A stretch of DNA of 64,000 bases from Phycisphaerales bacterium (GCA_030602885.1 JAUVYV010000004.1:58294-122293); one strand, 5' to 3'; shown: positions 51,429 to 60,690, counted from the first letter of the stretch. Notes: generated by a model not told the origin, from the letters alone. A program made the numbers and translations.

Positions 51429-54400
51429 ATGAAAAAACACATTGCAATCTTGGCGGTTTTTGCTATCGCTTCGACCGCCGCAGCAAGAACCATCCATCTT
51501 GACCCCAACGCCGCCGGCGATTACCCAACCATCCAGGCCGCCATCGACAATGCAAACAACGGTGATACCGTCGTCCTCGCCCCCGGCACATACACAGGTG
51601 ACGGCAACCGCGACATCGACTTTCTGGGTAAAGCCGTCACCCTCAGCTCAATAGACCCCAACGACCCATGTATAGTCGCACAAACCATCATCGACTGCAA
51701 CGGCAAGAACGAGCCGCACCGCGGCTTTTATCTTCATAACGGAGAAGGTTCCGACTCGGTCATAGCAGGTCTTACAATTATTCGCGGGTTCAATCCTTTT
51801 CTGCCTTCTCCGATACCGGCAAGCGGCCATGCCATCGCCTGCAACGGCGCATCACCGACGATAACCAATTGCACAATAACTTCCTGTGGTCTGGAAAATT
51901 TCCTTACAGATTATTCTCAGGCGATCTATCTATCTGATTCAAATGCGATAATAACCAACTGCCGTATCACAGATAACCAATCCGACGGTATCGCTGTTTT
52001 CGATTCCAATATCACTATCATAGATTCGCTCATCAGCAATAACCGAAGAGGGATTAAGCTCGGTGACGAATATCACTGGGAAATCAAAAGTACCGCCGAT
52101 ATCAATAATTGCGATATAATCGGCAATCAACTTGCTATCCAGGCAGTTGCAAGTGATGTGAACATCGTCAAAACGGCCATAATAGGTAGCGCAGCTGTTC
52201 ACCAATCCGCCGGCATTGAAGCCAGGTGGACGAGTAACCTTAGACTTGTCGATTGCACAATCAAAGATAATCAGGCGCACTTTGTTGGTCAGTTCGGTGA
52301 CCCTGACTTAATCGGAAACTACGGAGGCGCGATAATCGTATATGACGGAACCGCTTTACTGCAGCGATGCGATATAAGTAATAACGTCGCGAGGCAGTGG
52401 GGAGGCGCGATATATTCCCACTGGGCCGACGTTGATATCCGTGACTGCAATATCATAAACAATACCGCTGGAACAAACGGTGAAGAAGCCGATGGTATTA
52501 TTGGTAAGGGCGGAGGTATCTATTGCTACTACGGCCAACTCTCAATAGAAAACTCCCGCGTACAACAGAATAAATGTGAAAAATGGCGCCCTGAGTTGAC
52601 GGCCCTGACCATTGGCGGAGGTATCTTTATCTATGATGCACAAGTTGATATACAAAGCTCGAAGATAACCAATAATAACGCCGAACAGGGCGGCGGAATG
52701 TATATCGATATGCATATCCTTTCAGATTATGATGTTAATGTCATTAATACCCTGATCGCCGACAATACAGCCAAAGACAGCGGCTCTGCCATCTACCTGA
52801 AAGGCGGCGACACATATTTCACCAACTGCACCCTTGCAGGTAATAATCAGGGACTAAATGGCGCACCGATAACGGTGGAATCCGCAAGCGCGACAATCAC
52901 CAATTCTATCCTATGGGACAAGCCCGGACTGCAGATTACTGAAGTCTCCTACAAAGCGCACGTCACTGCCTTGTATAGTAACATTAGAGGTACACAGTGG
53001 TGGGGAACAAACAACATAAACCAGGATCCCCTCTTTGCTGCCGAGAACAATTACCGCCTCACCACCCACTCACCCTGCATCGATTCCGGGACCAACGACC
53101 CGGGTGTTGTTCTGCCGCCGACAGACCTCGACGGTATCCCACGCCCGACAGACGGCGACGCCGACGGTCTGGCCGTCACCGATATGGGTGCCTACGAGTT
53201 CGACCCCAACCACCTCGTCCTGGCAGCCGGACCGAAACTCATCTCCTTCACATACGACGCTCTGGATGACCCACCACAAAAGACATTATCTATTTGCAGC
53301 GCATCCGGCAGCAGCATAGATTTCCAGATCACAGGCACCGCCGATTGGCTCGATATCTCATCGACAACTGGCACCGCTACCGCAGAAAAAACAGAAATAA
53401 TACTCACCGCAGACGGTAATGGATTGCCAATCGGCAGTTACGAGTGTTCTTTTGTTGTTGCCGACACCGAGGGGCTCCTTGCCCCGACAACAATCAACGT
53501 TACCCTGCACATCGGAAAAGTCCTCTTGGTGCCTGATGACTTTTATTCAATTCAGTATGCCATCGATGAAGCAAATGACTACGACATCGTACTCGTCGCA
53601 GACGGCACTTATGAAGGGTATGACAACCGGGACCTCGACTTTAAAGGCAAAAAGATTATCGTCCGCTCGCAGAATGGGCCCGACAATTGCATTATCAATT
53701 GCTACGATACACCCTGGAAACAGCATTGGGGCTTCTACTTCCACAACGGCGAAACCTGCGACTCCGTCCTCAAAGGCTTCACCATTAAAAACGGGCGAGG
53801 TGTGGATATGGGTTTTTACTCAAATGGTGGTGCCATCGCCTGCCTTGCCTCAAGCCCAACCATAACTCAATGCCGTATCGAAGACAACTACGCTTGGCAC
53901 GGTGGCGGCATATACTGTTACAGGTCAAACGCGGTTATCTCAGACTGCATTATCAGTGGAAACCAGGCCGGCGGTTTTCCGGGGCATGGCGGCGGAATAT
54001 GCTGCGACAACTCCGGTGCGAAGATTCTAAATTGCACCATTTCCGACAATAAGGCTACGTATGGTGCTGGAATCGATATAGCAGGAGGCGATACTCTCGT
54101 TGATGGCTGTCAAATAGTAGATAACCAAGCCGATTTTGATAACGGCGGCGCGATGATATATGCCGGAACAATCAAAAATTCCCTCATCAAAGGTAACATC
54201 GTATCCTCCAACGCGGGAGGTGTTTCCCTTAACGGCACAGGAAAGCTCATCAACTGTACAATAACAGAAAACATCGCTAAAAAGACCGGCGGCATCGAAT
54301 GCAGAGGAGCGGTAACGGTCGAAAATTGTCTCGTTACCGCCAATACCGCAGAACAGTATGGCGGGGCGATTGCATGCTTAGAGGGCGGCGGTGGTTTCCC

Positions 54401-55223
54401 TCCAATACCAATATACGACCCGGCTATAATTAATAATTGCACCGTCGTAGGAAACTTCTCACTGACTGATTGCAATGGCCTGCAGGCAAATGGTCCTCAG
54501 CCCAGAGTAACCAACTCCATCTTCCGAAATGGCGGAGACGAGTTCTCCGGAAACGTCGAAGTCTCCTACAGCAATATCGAAGGCGGCTTCACAGGCCAGG
54601 GTAATATCAACACCGATCCTTGCTTCCTTGACCCCGGCTATTGGGCCGATGCGAATGACTTCAATCTCATTATTGAGCCAAGTCATCCAAACGCAGTTTG
54701 GGTGGACGGTGACTACCACCTTCTTCCCGAGTCACTGTGCATCGACGCCGGTGACCCAAACTATGTCCCCGCACCCGGCCAAACCGACCTCGACGGCAAT
54801 CCGCGCGTGCTTGACGGCGACAACGACGGAAAAGCCGTCGTAGATATGGGTGCTTACGAATACGTCCCGCCCCTCGAAGCCAAAGTCCGGTTCACTCCGC
54901 GTGTTCTAAACCTCAGAAGCCGCGGAAGATTCGTTCTTTGCGTAATCCGCCTGCCCGAAGATTACTGCGTCGCCGACATCGACCGCACAAGCATACTACT
55001 CCAGGACCAAATCGAGCCGAGACGCGTTTTCATCAGCGAAAAATCCCAGGTCGCACTCGCCTTCTTCAACCGAGCCGACTTACAGGCCATCCTGCACCCG
55101 GGCAAAGTCGAACTGCGCATCACAGGCCGACTCAACGGTGGCACCCCCTTCGAGGGCACCGATACCATCTGGACAATCGACCCCAACCTATGGCGACACC
55201 GACTCCGCCACCGAATCCGCTGA
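51429..55223 (+). CDS. Secreted right-handed beta-helix protein with BACON-like domain
   Basis: The 1264-aa protein has a signal peptide (HIAILAVFAIASTAAARTIH) and two large parallel beta-helix units. Each opens alike (YPTIQAAIDNANNGDTVVLAPGTY; YSIQYAIDEANDYDIVLVADGTY) and ends with a DLDG...DGDxDG...DMGAYE block typical of choice-of-anchor Q-type proteins. Between them, about residues 600-695, is a BACON-like Ig domain (FQITGTADWLDISSTTGTA). A C-terminal 110-residue domain ends LWRHRLRHRIR, with no sorting signal or anchor. It probably binds or degrades polysaccharide; no catalytic site is evident. Confidence 0.85.
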   Translation: MKKHIAILAVFAIASTAAARTIHLDPNAAGDYPTIQAAIDNANNGDTVVLAPGTYTGDGNRDIDFLGKAVTLSSIDPNDPCIVAQTIIDCNGKNEPHRGFYLHNGEGSDSVIAGLTIIRGFNPFLPSPIPASGHAIACNGASPTITNCTITSCGLENFLTDYSQAIYLSDSNAIITNCRITDNQSDGIAVFDSNITIIDSLISNNRRGIKLGDEYHWEIKSTADINNCDIIGNQLAIQAVASDVNIVKTAIIGSAAVHQSAGIEARWTSNLRLVDCTIKDNQAHFVGQFGDPDLIGNYGGAIIVYDGTALLQRCDISNNVARQWGGAIYSHWADVDIRDCNIINNTAGTNGEEADGIIGKGGGIYCYYGQLSIENSRVQQNKCEKWRPELTALTIGGGIFIYDAQVDIQSSKITNNNAEQGGGMYIDMHILSDYDVNVINTLIADNTAKDSGSAIYLKGGDTYFTNCTLAGNNQGLNGAPITVESASATITNSILWDKPGLQITEVSYKAHVTALYSNIRGTQWWGTNNINQDPLFAAENNYRLTTHSPCIDSGTNDPGVVLPPTDLDGIPRPTDGDADGLAVTDMGAYEFDPNHLVLAAGPKLISFTYDALDDPPQKTLSICSASGSSIDFQITGTADWLDISSTTGTATAEKTEIILTADGNGLPIGSYECSFVVADTEGLLAPTTINVTLHIGKVLLVPDDFYSIQYAIDEANDYDIVLVADGTYEGYDNRDLDFKGKKIIVRSQNGPDNCIINCYDTPWKQHWGFYFHNGETCDSVLKGFTIKNGRGVDMGFYSNGGAIACLASSPTITQCRIEDNYAWHGGGIYCYRSNAVISDCIISGNQAGGFPGHGGGICCDNSGAKILNCTISDNKATYGAGIDIAGGDTLVDGCQIVDNQADFDNGGAMIYAGTIKNSLIKGNIVSSNAGGVSLNGTGKLINCTITENIAKKTGGIECRGAVTVENCLVTANTAEQYGGAIACLEGGGGFPPIPIYDPAIINNCTVVGNFSLTDCNGLQANGPQPRVTNSIFRNGGDEFSGNVEVSYSNIEGGFTGQGNINTDPCFLDPGYWADANDFNLIIEPSHPNAVWVDGDYHLLPESLCIDAGDPNYVPAPGQTDLDGNPRVLDGDNDGKAVVDMGAYEYVPPLEAKVRFTPRVLNLRSRGRFVLCVIRLPEDYCVADIDRTSILLQDQIEPRRVFISEKSQVALAFFNRADLQAILHPGKVELRITGRLNGGTPFEGTDTIWTIDPNLWRHRLRHRIR

Positions 55224-55797
55224 CAAAAAACCCGACCATCCCCACTCGACTGTATCCCCTATGCGCTAGGTCTCATTGCCATCTACTGAAGTTTACCCGC
55301 CACTCTGTCTGGCGGGTTCGTTTGGCGGAACGCGATACGCGATACTCTCCACCCCACCGAGTCACGAGAGACGAGAGACGACTTTATACTATTAGTTTTT
55401 CTAATAGTAAGGCCTCCAAATCTTCCAAAGAATTCTCTCAAAACCCCCATTTTTTCGCGTTTTTTTGCCTTTTCACAGCCATTTTTCGCAAATTTTTTCA
55501 ATTTTTTTCAAACTTTCACGCGTTTCGCCGCACGCGAAAACCCGCCCCGTTTGCCCCTCTCGACCCCGAATTCGCCCTTTCCGCCCATCCCTCCACCCCC
55601 CTTTTTGCCCTCTTCTAACCCCTTTCTCAAACCACTATAAGCTATACTTATACTCCCCCCAAAAGAACCAGGACCCCGGCTTCTGTTACCGGGGCCCGTT
55701 GTTTCACCGGCGAGAGGGAGGAGACTCTCACCGGGTGTGCCCAGCTCACATAACGCCTTTCAAGTACGGCTTTTACGTGTTCGCCTAGCCCACAGGC
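55224..55797. other. Gene-free region with T-rich DNA and strong hairpins
   Basis: 574 bases between convergent genes. A CCCGCCA...TGGCGGG repeat copy lies at 55296-55316, an AT-only hairpin TACTATTAG-TTTTT-CTAATAGTA at 55387-55409, a T-rich tract at 55440-55520, and two GC-rich hairpins at 55671-55737. No coding sequence is convincing. Confidence 0.5.
55671..55737. other. Pair of GC-rich hairpins downstream of the glycine-zipper gene
   Basis: CCCCGG...CCGGGG (55674-55694) extended by GG/CC pairs, then CACCGGCGAGAG-GGAGGAGA-CTCTCACCGGGTG (55705-55737). On the minus strand they lie after the glycine-zipper gene and are followed by TTCTTTTGGGG, a poor T tract. They may end transcription or be part of a structured RNA. 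Confidence 0.4.
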
Positions 55798-56208
55798 CTA
55801 AAAACCGTACACCGGCCTGAGCTGGCCTTCCGTTGGCAGGGTGGGATAATATTCGCCTCTTGTGCCTACCCATCCGACGCCTTGTCGTCTCAACCTAACC
55901 TGCACAATCGACCCGTTGCTGTTGGCGACATTGACAATCACCGAGTTCATATCATCTTGCATAGCATACATTTGCGCCTGCTGCTGCTTTTTGTCGCTCT
56001 CGTTTCCGATCATATAGCCGGCCCCGCCCCCGACTGCCGCTCCTATCAACGTCGCCTCCGTGCTGCCGCCTGCAAGCTGGCCTATCCCCGCCCCTGCCAG
56101 CGCACCAATCGCTGAGCCCGTTTGGGCATCGCTCTGGCAGCCCGCCACAAACACAACCCCGCAACCCACTGCCAACACTAAACTTATTGTCATTATCCGC
56201 CTTGCCAT
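55798..56208 (-). CDS. Glycine-zipper lipoprotein
   Basis: The 136-aa protein has a lipobox (FVAGC, about Cys24) and a glycine-zipper segment (SAIGALAGAGIGQLAGGSTEATLIGAAVGGGAGYMIG) as in YMGG/SlyB-like outer-membrane proteins, followed by a helical Gln-rich stretch and a beta C-terminus (VQVRLRRQGVGWVGTRGEYYPTLPTEGQLRPVYGF). It probably sits in the envelope; function unknown. ATG 56208 is chosen because a perfect AAGGAGG lies just upstream. It lies 81 bases downstream of the dockerin-like gene on the same strand. Confidence 0.85.
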   Translation of the reverse strand: MARRIMTISLVLAVGCGVVFVAGCQSDAQTGSAIGALAGAGIGQLAGGSTEATLIGAAVGGGAGYMIGNESDKKQQQAQMYAMQDDMNSVIVNVANSNGSIVQVRLRRQGVGWVGTRGEYYPTLPTEGQLRPVYGF

Positions 56209-56289
56209 TTTGCACCTCCTTCTGACCGGTCTGGTCACTTACTCAACTTTTTACCCAAATTAAACCGCCCATTGTGGTTCATACCTCTC

Positions 56290-56619
56290 TTAGTACGCCT
56301 CGAGATTATTCACCAGCCACTGCGATGCCATCATGGCAAAATCGCCATAATCCACTTTGCAGTTAGCATTTACGTCACCGTCGATGCTGCCCGTGCAGAA
56401 CGCCACCTCAGGCCCGGTCAATTCCACCGCGTATATATCCCAGCCGCCCGCAACGAGCTGTTGGAAGACGATTGTGTTACCGTAGATGTCCGGGCTTTCC
56501 TGGTGCTGACCCGTGGGTTCGACTGCGAATTCCTGCCACTCGCCGGCAAGCCCAACCGAGCAAACCAGCACTGAAACCAGCCCGGCGATACCGATTTTTA
56601 TCGACTGTCCGCCTTTCAT
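56290..56619 (-). CDS. Short secreted protein with dockerin-like C-terminus
   Basis: The 109-aa protein has a signal peptide (IGIAGLVSVLVCSVGLAGEW) then one beta-propeller-like strand set (GQHQESPDIYGNTIVFQQ), and ends with a single dockerin/EF-hand-like repeat (GDVNANCKVDYGDFAMMASQWL). Full-length relatives would have a multi-blade TolB-like propeller before this ending, so this may be an internally deleted version. AAAGGAAG lies eight bases before the ATG. The C-terminal repeat is a common ending of secreted planctomycete proteins and may mediate attachment. Confidence 0.72.
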   Translation of the reverse strand: MKGGQSIKIGIAGLVSVLVCSVGLAGEWQEFAVEPTGQHQESPDIYGNTIVFQQLVAGGWDIYAVELTGPEVAFCTGSIDGDVNANCKVDYGDFAMMASQWLVNNLEAY

Positions 56620-56636
56620 CGGTCTGCTTCCTTTGC

Positions 56637-58451
56637 CTATTCGTTGGGCTCGTTTGCGTTTTCTTCTCGCAGCTTTTCTGCCAGCTCGAGCAGCACCGAG
56701 GCCGCAGCAGAGTTCCTGTAATCCCCTTTTGCCTTCGTAAGGGGCGCCATAGCGCTGTCCACCTCGCCGACACCGAGCCGGTGGTATCCAAGCAGAAGCT
56801 GCAGGTCGGTGTTGAACAGATACTGCTCGGCCTCCTCTTGGAGGCGGTAAATCTGCGTCATCAGGGTCTCTTCATCAATGTAAAGCCCGCGAGGATAGAA
56901 GACGCCCTGCTCGGGCGAGACTTTATCGAGGGCCGAACGCAGGGCCTCGGCTGCCTGGGCATACCTGCTGTCTGCGAAAAGCGCCTGGGCGTAGGCGAAC
57001 GGCAGTATCACGTCGTCAGGCGCAAGCTCCATTGCCGCGGCGAATTTCTCAGCGGCGCCGGCGTAGTCCGCCTGCTCGAATGCCTTGACGCCTTCCTCAA
57101 ATAGGGTGTCGGAAAGTGCCTCGGCGGCGGGGCCCTCGGCCTGTTGCGCCAGCTTCTCGCGGACGTCTGTGAAGGTCGTATGGTCCACCGGAGCAAGATC
57201 CGTAGTCTCGCCGTAGGAGGTCGAAGTGCCGTCGCCGTAGTAGTTGTAAGTATAGTAGTTGTACGTGTCGCTGTGCACCTCGCGTGGAACAGGGTCATAG
57301 CCGTACCAGTGGTAGTAGTGAGACGGATACCAGTAGTAGCGCACGTACGTGTAGCCGGTAGGCCAGAAGCCGCCTAAGCTCACGAAGACGTATCTGCGGT
57401 GGTAGTATGGGTACACATGGCGAAACACAACGCGCGGCCCCCACCTGTAGTACACCGGGAAATGGTACCTCGGCCAGATGATGCGATGGCACAGACGGCG
57501 ATGACGATCTCTGTAAACGTGCTCATGCCGGCGGCTTTTGGGCCCGATTCGCCTTCTGTCTTCATATATTACCCTTCTCGTTCCACGTGGTCTGCGTCGC
57601 TCGGTGCCCCGGCGGGTTCTTTCCACAAGGGTGGTGTTGCGATTCCTGTTGACGACTCTGGTTTCGTTCACAGCCCTGTTTCGGACATGCCTGGGCGATT
57701 CAGCTCTTCCGGTTTTGGGTGCTTCTCTGCGCACAGATTCCTTTCTTTGGCGTGTTTGCGTTATTCTCTCCGAGCGTTTTGGCCTGTTGACAATACTCCT
57801 TTCTCTGACAGTCCTGCCGGAATCCGTCTTTGCTCTGTCGCCGCCAAGTCTTTTACCAATCACCGAGCGCCCTCTCCTGCTGCCGGACCGGCTGAGCGTA
57901 CGTCTCTGCCTGGCAGCGGGCCGGGACTTGCGAACTGTAATCGATTTGGCGATTTGTGATTTGATGTGCGTTTTTACTCGGCTTGGTCTGCTGCTCACAC
58001 TCCGTCCCGACATAGAGGACCTTGAGGAACCTGGCTTGTGAACGATCACAGCTCCGCGAGACCTCGGCGTACGAGACGACCGAGACAATCGGGACGAGCG
58101 AGATGGCCGGCTCCTGACCGAAGCAGTGCGTGCAGAGGTCGCTGCGGAGCTTCTTGTGCTCACGCGCGCCGGCGAGCGACTCATAGGTGCGGGTCCGGAC
58201 CTGCTCGGTCGAGACCGTGAGCGGCCCGACCTTGCTGCTCTCATGCCGGACTTTGGCGCCGTAGATCGCTGTTGTGTTCTCGCCGGCGTCGAACGGTTCT
58301 GAACACTCGGTTTTCCGGCGGGTGCAGCGCTTTTGCCGCCAGCTCTTGGGCGTGATTTTTTGGCCAATGCCGGTTGCGTGAGGAGTATAAAAAGCAACAA
58401 AACACCGACAAGAACTTTCACGACTGTTTTTTGATTTCTTACAGTTGCCAT
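56637..58451 (-). CDS. Exported Arg/Ser-rich protein with Tyr-rich core and TPR C-terminus
   Basis: The 604-aa protein has a signal peptide (VLVGVLLLFILLTQPALA), then about 280 residues dominated by Arg, Ser and Pro (RSGRSRSRPSRSGP and many SRSS repeats), a Tyr/Trp/His-rich stretch (YYRWGPRVVFRHVYPYYHRRYVFVSLGGFWP and YYWYPSHYYHWYGYDP), and a C-terminal TPR pair (GVKAFEQADYAGAAEKFAAAMELAP). The basic part would bind nucleic acid or acidic polysaccharide outside the cell. The aromatic and TPR parts look like a family seen in planctomycetes. AAAGGAGG precedes ATG 58451, and a good promoter lies at 58574-58602. Confidence 0.8.
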   Translation of the reverse strand: MATVRNQKTVVKVLVGVLLLFILLTQPALAKKSRPRAGGKSAAPAGKPSVQNRSTPARTQQRSTAPKSGMRAARSGRSRSRPSRSGPAPMSRSPARVSTRSSAATSARTASVRSRPSRSSRLSRSSRTPRSRGAVIVHKPGSSRSSMSGRSVSSRPSRVKTHIKSQIAKSITVRKSRPAARQRRTLSRSGSRRGRSVIGKRLGGDRAKTDSGRTVRERSIVNRPKRSERITQTRQRKESVRREAPKTGRAESPRHVRNRAVNETRVVNRNRNTTLVERTRRGTERRRPRGTRRVIYEDRRRIGPKSRRHEHVYRDRHRRLCHRIIWPRYHFPVYYRWGPRVVFRHVYPYYHRRYVFVSLGGFWPTGYTYVRYYWYPSHYYHWYGYDPVPREVHSDTYNYYTYNYYGDGTSTSYGETTDLAPVDHTTFTDVREKLAQQAEGPAAEALSDTLFEEGVKAFEQADYAGAAEKFAAAMELAPDDVILPFAYAQALFADSRYAQAAEALRSALDKVSPEQGVFYPRGLYIDEETLMTQIYRLQEEAEQYLFNTDLQLLLGYHRLGVGEVDSAMAPLTKAKGDYRNSAAASVLLELAEKLREENANEPNE

Positions 58452-58573
58452 GATACGCCTCCTTTCTGTGCGGGGTATTGTGGCTTGTGAGATGTATTGT
58501 TTTTTCCGAGTCATCGCATCTTCCTTTATGCCGGCACTGCAATCCTTCCTTTCATTGAGACCTTCTACTATTC

Positions 58574-58602
58574 ATACTAAAGGAGTCGGCCAAATGTGTC
58601 AA
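58574..58602 (-). promoter_or_regulatory. Promoter of the Arg/Ser-rich protein gene
   Basis: On the minus strand TTGACA (58602-58597), exactly 17 bases, TAGTAT (58579-58574). The ATG is about 120 bases downstream. Confidence 0.6.
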
Positions 58603-58724
58603 GGATTTTTTGCTTTTTTGTGCATTTTTTTTGACATTCGCGGTTTACGTATGTAAGTGCCCTCCATCACAGGGCTTATGGAAGTCAAAAAGTGCGGAGT
58701 AACTGGAAATTTTGACATATTAGC

Positions 58725-58752
58725 TTGCTGATTTTTGCAGATGGCGTATAAT
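58725..58752 (+). promoter_or_regulatory. Promoter of the CDPS operon
   Basis: TTGCTG (58725-58730), 16 bases, then a perfect TATAAT (58747-58752), 68 bases before the ATG at 58821. Confidence 0.6.
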
Positions 58753-58820
58753 TTGGCCGTTAATACGTCAAGGGCGGTGAAGGCCCGAGGACGATATTGA
58801 CTGGTTTTCAGGAGAATGAG

Positions 58821-59975
58821 ATGGTCCAGAAGCTGAGGAATCCGCTTGCTCAGGCGCTTGGCCTGGTGCTGCAGGGCATGCGCGACGAGATGGGCGGGGT
58901 CAGCTCGTTGCAGATTGCGGGGCAGTTGGGCCTGGCTGCATCGCACTATCGAATGATTGAAGCGGGCTCTGCCATACTTCAGCCGGCCAGGGCAATCAGG
59001 GTTGTGCAGACATTCGACACCGCCGAGTTTATCCCTTTATGTCAGGTGCTCGTTTGTATTCAGATACTTGATTCGGTGAAGCAGTCGGTGACGGATATGC
59101 GGACAACAGCGAAACTGCTGACGGAAGCGAATCCGGGGATGTCGAGTGTGCTTGGCAAGCTCGAAGGGTTGTGGCATGTTGTGGAGACAGGCGAGCCGAG
59201 TGATGTTGCGAAGGCGATTGTGACCGAGGGGCTGAAGGAAGAGCTGGAGCGTTTTTTGACAACCGAGCCATTGACGTTTACAGCTTCTGAGATTGACAGT
59301 TTTATGAGCCCTACGTATGAACAGCCCCTGTCGGGCCGATTGTACAGCAAGATAGGCAACATTCTGCAGGGAGTAGCGCCGTTTTATCTTGACACTGTAC
59401 TTCAGCTCATCGGCAACCTGAGGGATGTCACGCCGCGTGTGACGGCGGAGGAACTGGCGCGATGGGAGTCTTTGCACAAGAACAGATTTTCGCATATAAT
59501 CGGTGTAGTCCGCAGGCCTGAGATTATACTTGATGTGAGCACGTTTGACTACAGCTACCTGTGGGACGACAGTTTCGAGAAGATGCTGATAATCTACCGG
59601 GACAGGCCGCAGGAGAAAGCTGTGTCGGTTCATCAGAGAATTGCCGAGCTTCTGAGGAGGAAGTTCCAGACCGAACACTTAAAATACGAGCGAGAGCTGG
59701 CCGGTTTCGACAAGGTGATGAACGAGAAGCTTAGGATTGAAGACGGGACAAGCAGGGCCGACGAGATAGATGAGATACTTTTGTACAGAGATGTCCCCAT
59801 GAACAACCTCTGGATTTATATTATGGTCAGCGGCTATGTTGTCCCGTTTATTGACAATGCAACGGTTGATTCAGGTACAACGGACCTGTATGGAACGAGT
59901 CTCGGGTACGACGAGACGGCCGACAAACTAATAAAGATAAGGAAGCTGTGCAGTGGCATCGGATTGTCGCTTTGA
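58821..59975 (+). CDS. Helix-turn-helix protein with large unknown C-terminal domain, CDPS operon
   Basis: The 384-aa cytoplasmic protein starts with an XRE-like helix-turn-helix (about residues 10-52: SSLQIAGQLGLAASHYRMIEAG). The remaining 330 residues are mostly helical, with no motif I recognise; FSHIIGVVRRPEIILDVSTFDYSYLWDDSFEKML is the most conserved-looking part. ATG 58821 has AGGAG six bases upstream. The stop lies 23 bases inside the CDPS gene, so it is co-translated with it. A natural reading is a regulator of the operon whose C-terminal domain senses the product or a cell state, but this is inference. Confidence 0.8.
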   Translation: MVQKLRNPLAQALGLVLQGMRDEMGGVSSLQIAGQLGLAASHYRMIEAGSAILQPARAIRVVQTFDTAEFIPLCQVLVCIQILDSVKQSVTDMRTTAKLLTEANPGMSSVLGKLEGLWHVVETGEPSDVAKAIVTEGLKEELERFLTTEPLTFTASEIDSFMSPTYEQPLSGRLYSKIGNILQGVAPFYLDTVLQLIGNLRDVTPRVTAEELARWESLHKNRFSHIIGVVRRPEIILDVSTFDYSYLWDDSFEKMLIIYRDRPQEKAVSVHQRIAELLRRKFQTEHLKYERELAGFDKVMNEKLRIEDGTSRADEIDEILLYRDVPMNNLWIYIMVSGYVVPFIDNATVDSGTTDLYGTSLGYDETADKLIKIRKLCSGIGLSL

Positions 59976-60690
59976 GAAGCAGGAATTGCCGGCAGTCAGG
60001 ATAGAGAAGATACTGCCGAAGGTATCGGAGCAGGAGCTTTTTTCCTCGAGGAGATGCTATCTCGGCATAAGTCTTGAGAATCCTGTATTCGACAGCCCGT
60101 CGCTGTATGCGATGCTTTTGTGGGCGTCGGAGCGATTTGACAAGTGCCTGGTCGTAGTCGGAGACCACTTGTGTCGGTTCAATGAGCGTATTCTCAACGG
60201 GCTTGAGGACGCCGAGGCCGTAAAGGCAGCCGAGAAGATCGGCGACTCATTCATATTGAAAACCAGAGGACTCTTTGAGCAGTTGCCTGCCGGGAAGATT
60301 CAGCTTACCAGGTGGAAGGAGCATTTGCAGAGCAGCGAGTACGTGGCGTCGAAAGAGATTATAGACGAGCTCTTCGGTTCGGACGCCGAATTCAGGGCAT
60401 CGGTAGAAAAGGATGCGGTTTCCTTTGTGAGAAGACAGGAGAAGCGCAATCATAGCCTGGCGGTCGAAGAAGAAGAGGCGAGAGAGCTTTGCTGTGAGTA
60501 TCTTCTGGAGGAAATAGCCGTTTTCAGCGCCCTGAGTGAGCAGGGCTGGCGGGTGGAGCTGTACCCTGGTTCGGAGCTGCATGTGCTTACGGAGGTAGCC
60601 GGAGGCAAATACCCTGAGGTTCCGCGTGGCCTTAAGGAAAGGATAAGCGTCGAGTTAAAGGTCAGCGCAAAGACGCCACATAGAATATGA
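59953..60690 (+). CDS. tRNA-dependent cyclodipeptide synthase (CDPS)
   Basis: The 245-aa protein fits the CDPS family, which joins two aminoacyl-tRNAs into a cyclic dipeptide. The nucleophile block reads CYLGISLENPVF (Ser40, Asn43, matching Ser37 and Asn40 of AlbC). YLLEEIAVF supplies Tyr183 and Glu187 (AlbC Tyr178 and Glu182). Tyr204-Pro205 matches the Tyr-Pro pair of the XYP subfamily. LLWASERFDKCLVVVGDHLCRFN and LTRWKEHLQSSEY are also family-like. The start is GTG 59953 with AAGGAAG seven bases upstream, overlapping the upstream gene; the stop overlaps the symporter gene as ATGA. Product residues cannot be predicted here. No cyclodipeptide oxidase, P450 or methyltransferase lies nearby. 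Confidence 0.87.
   Translation: MASDCRFEKQELPAVRIEKILPKVSEQELFSSRRCYLGISLENPVFDSPSLYAMLLWASERFDKCLVVVGDHLCRFNERILNGLEDAEAVKAAEKIGDSFILKTRGLFEQLPAGKIQLTRWKEHLQSSEYVASKEIIDELFGSDAEFRASVEKDAVSFVRRQEKRNHSLAVEEEEARELCCEYLLEEIAVFSALSEQGWRVELYPGSELHVLTEVAGGKYPEVPRGLKERISVELKVSAKTPHRI

Larger units (their letters stand above)
58452..58820. other. Divergent control region of the Arg/Ser-rich gene and the CDPS operon
   Basis: 369 bases with promoters on both strands (58574-58602 minus, 58725-58752 plus) and a hairpin GCCCT-CCATCAC-AGGGC at 58659-58675 between them. TTGACA at 58712-58717 lies 29 bases before the plus-strand -10, too far to be its -35. Confidence 0.5.

Noticed and set aside
54938..55618. 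Plus-strand frame of 226 codons
   Set aside because: It overlaps the end of the beta-helix gene in another frame and continues into T-rich repeat DNA; Arg/Pro-rich composition is typical of an out-of-frame read.
58712..58752. TTGACA at 58712 paired with TATAAT at 58747 as one promoter
   Set aside because: The 29-base gap is too long; TTGCTG at 58725 gives the proper spacing.
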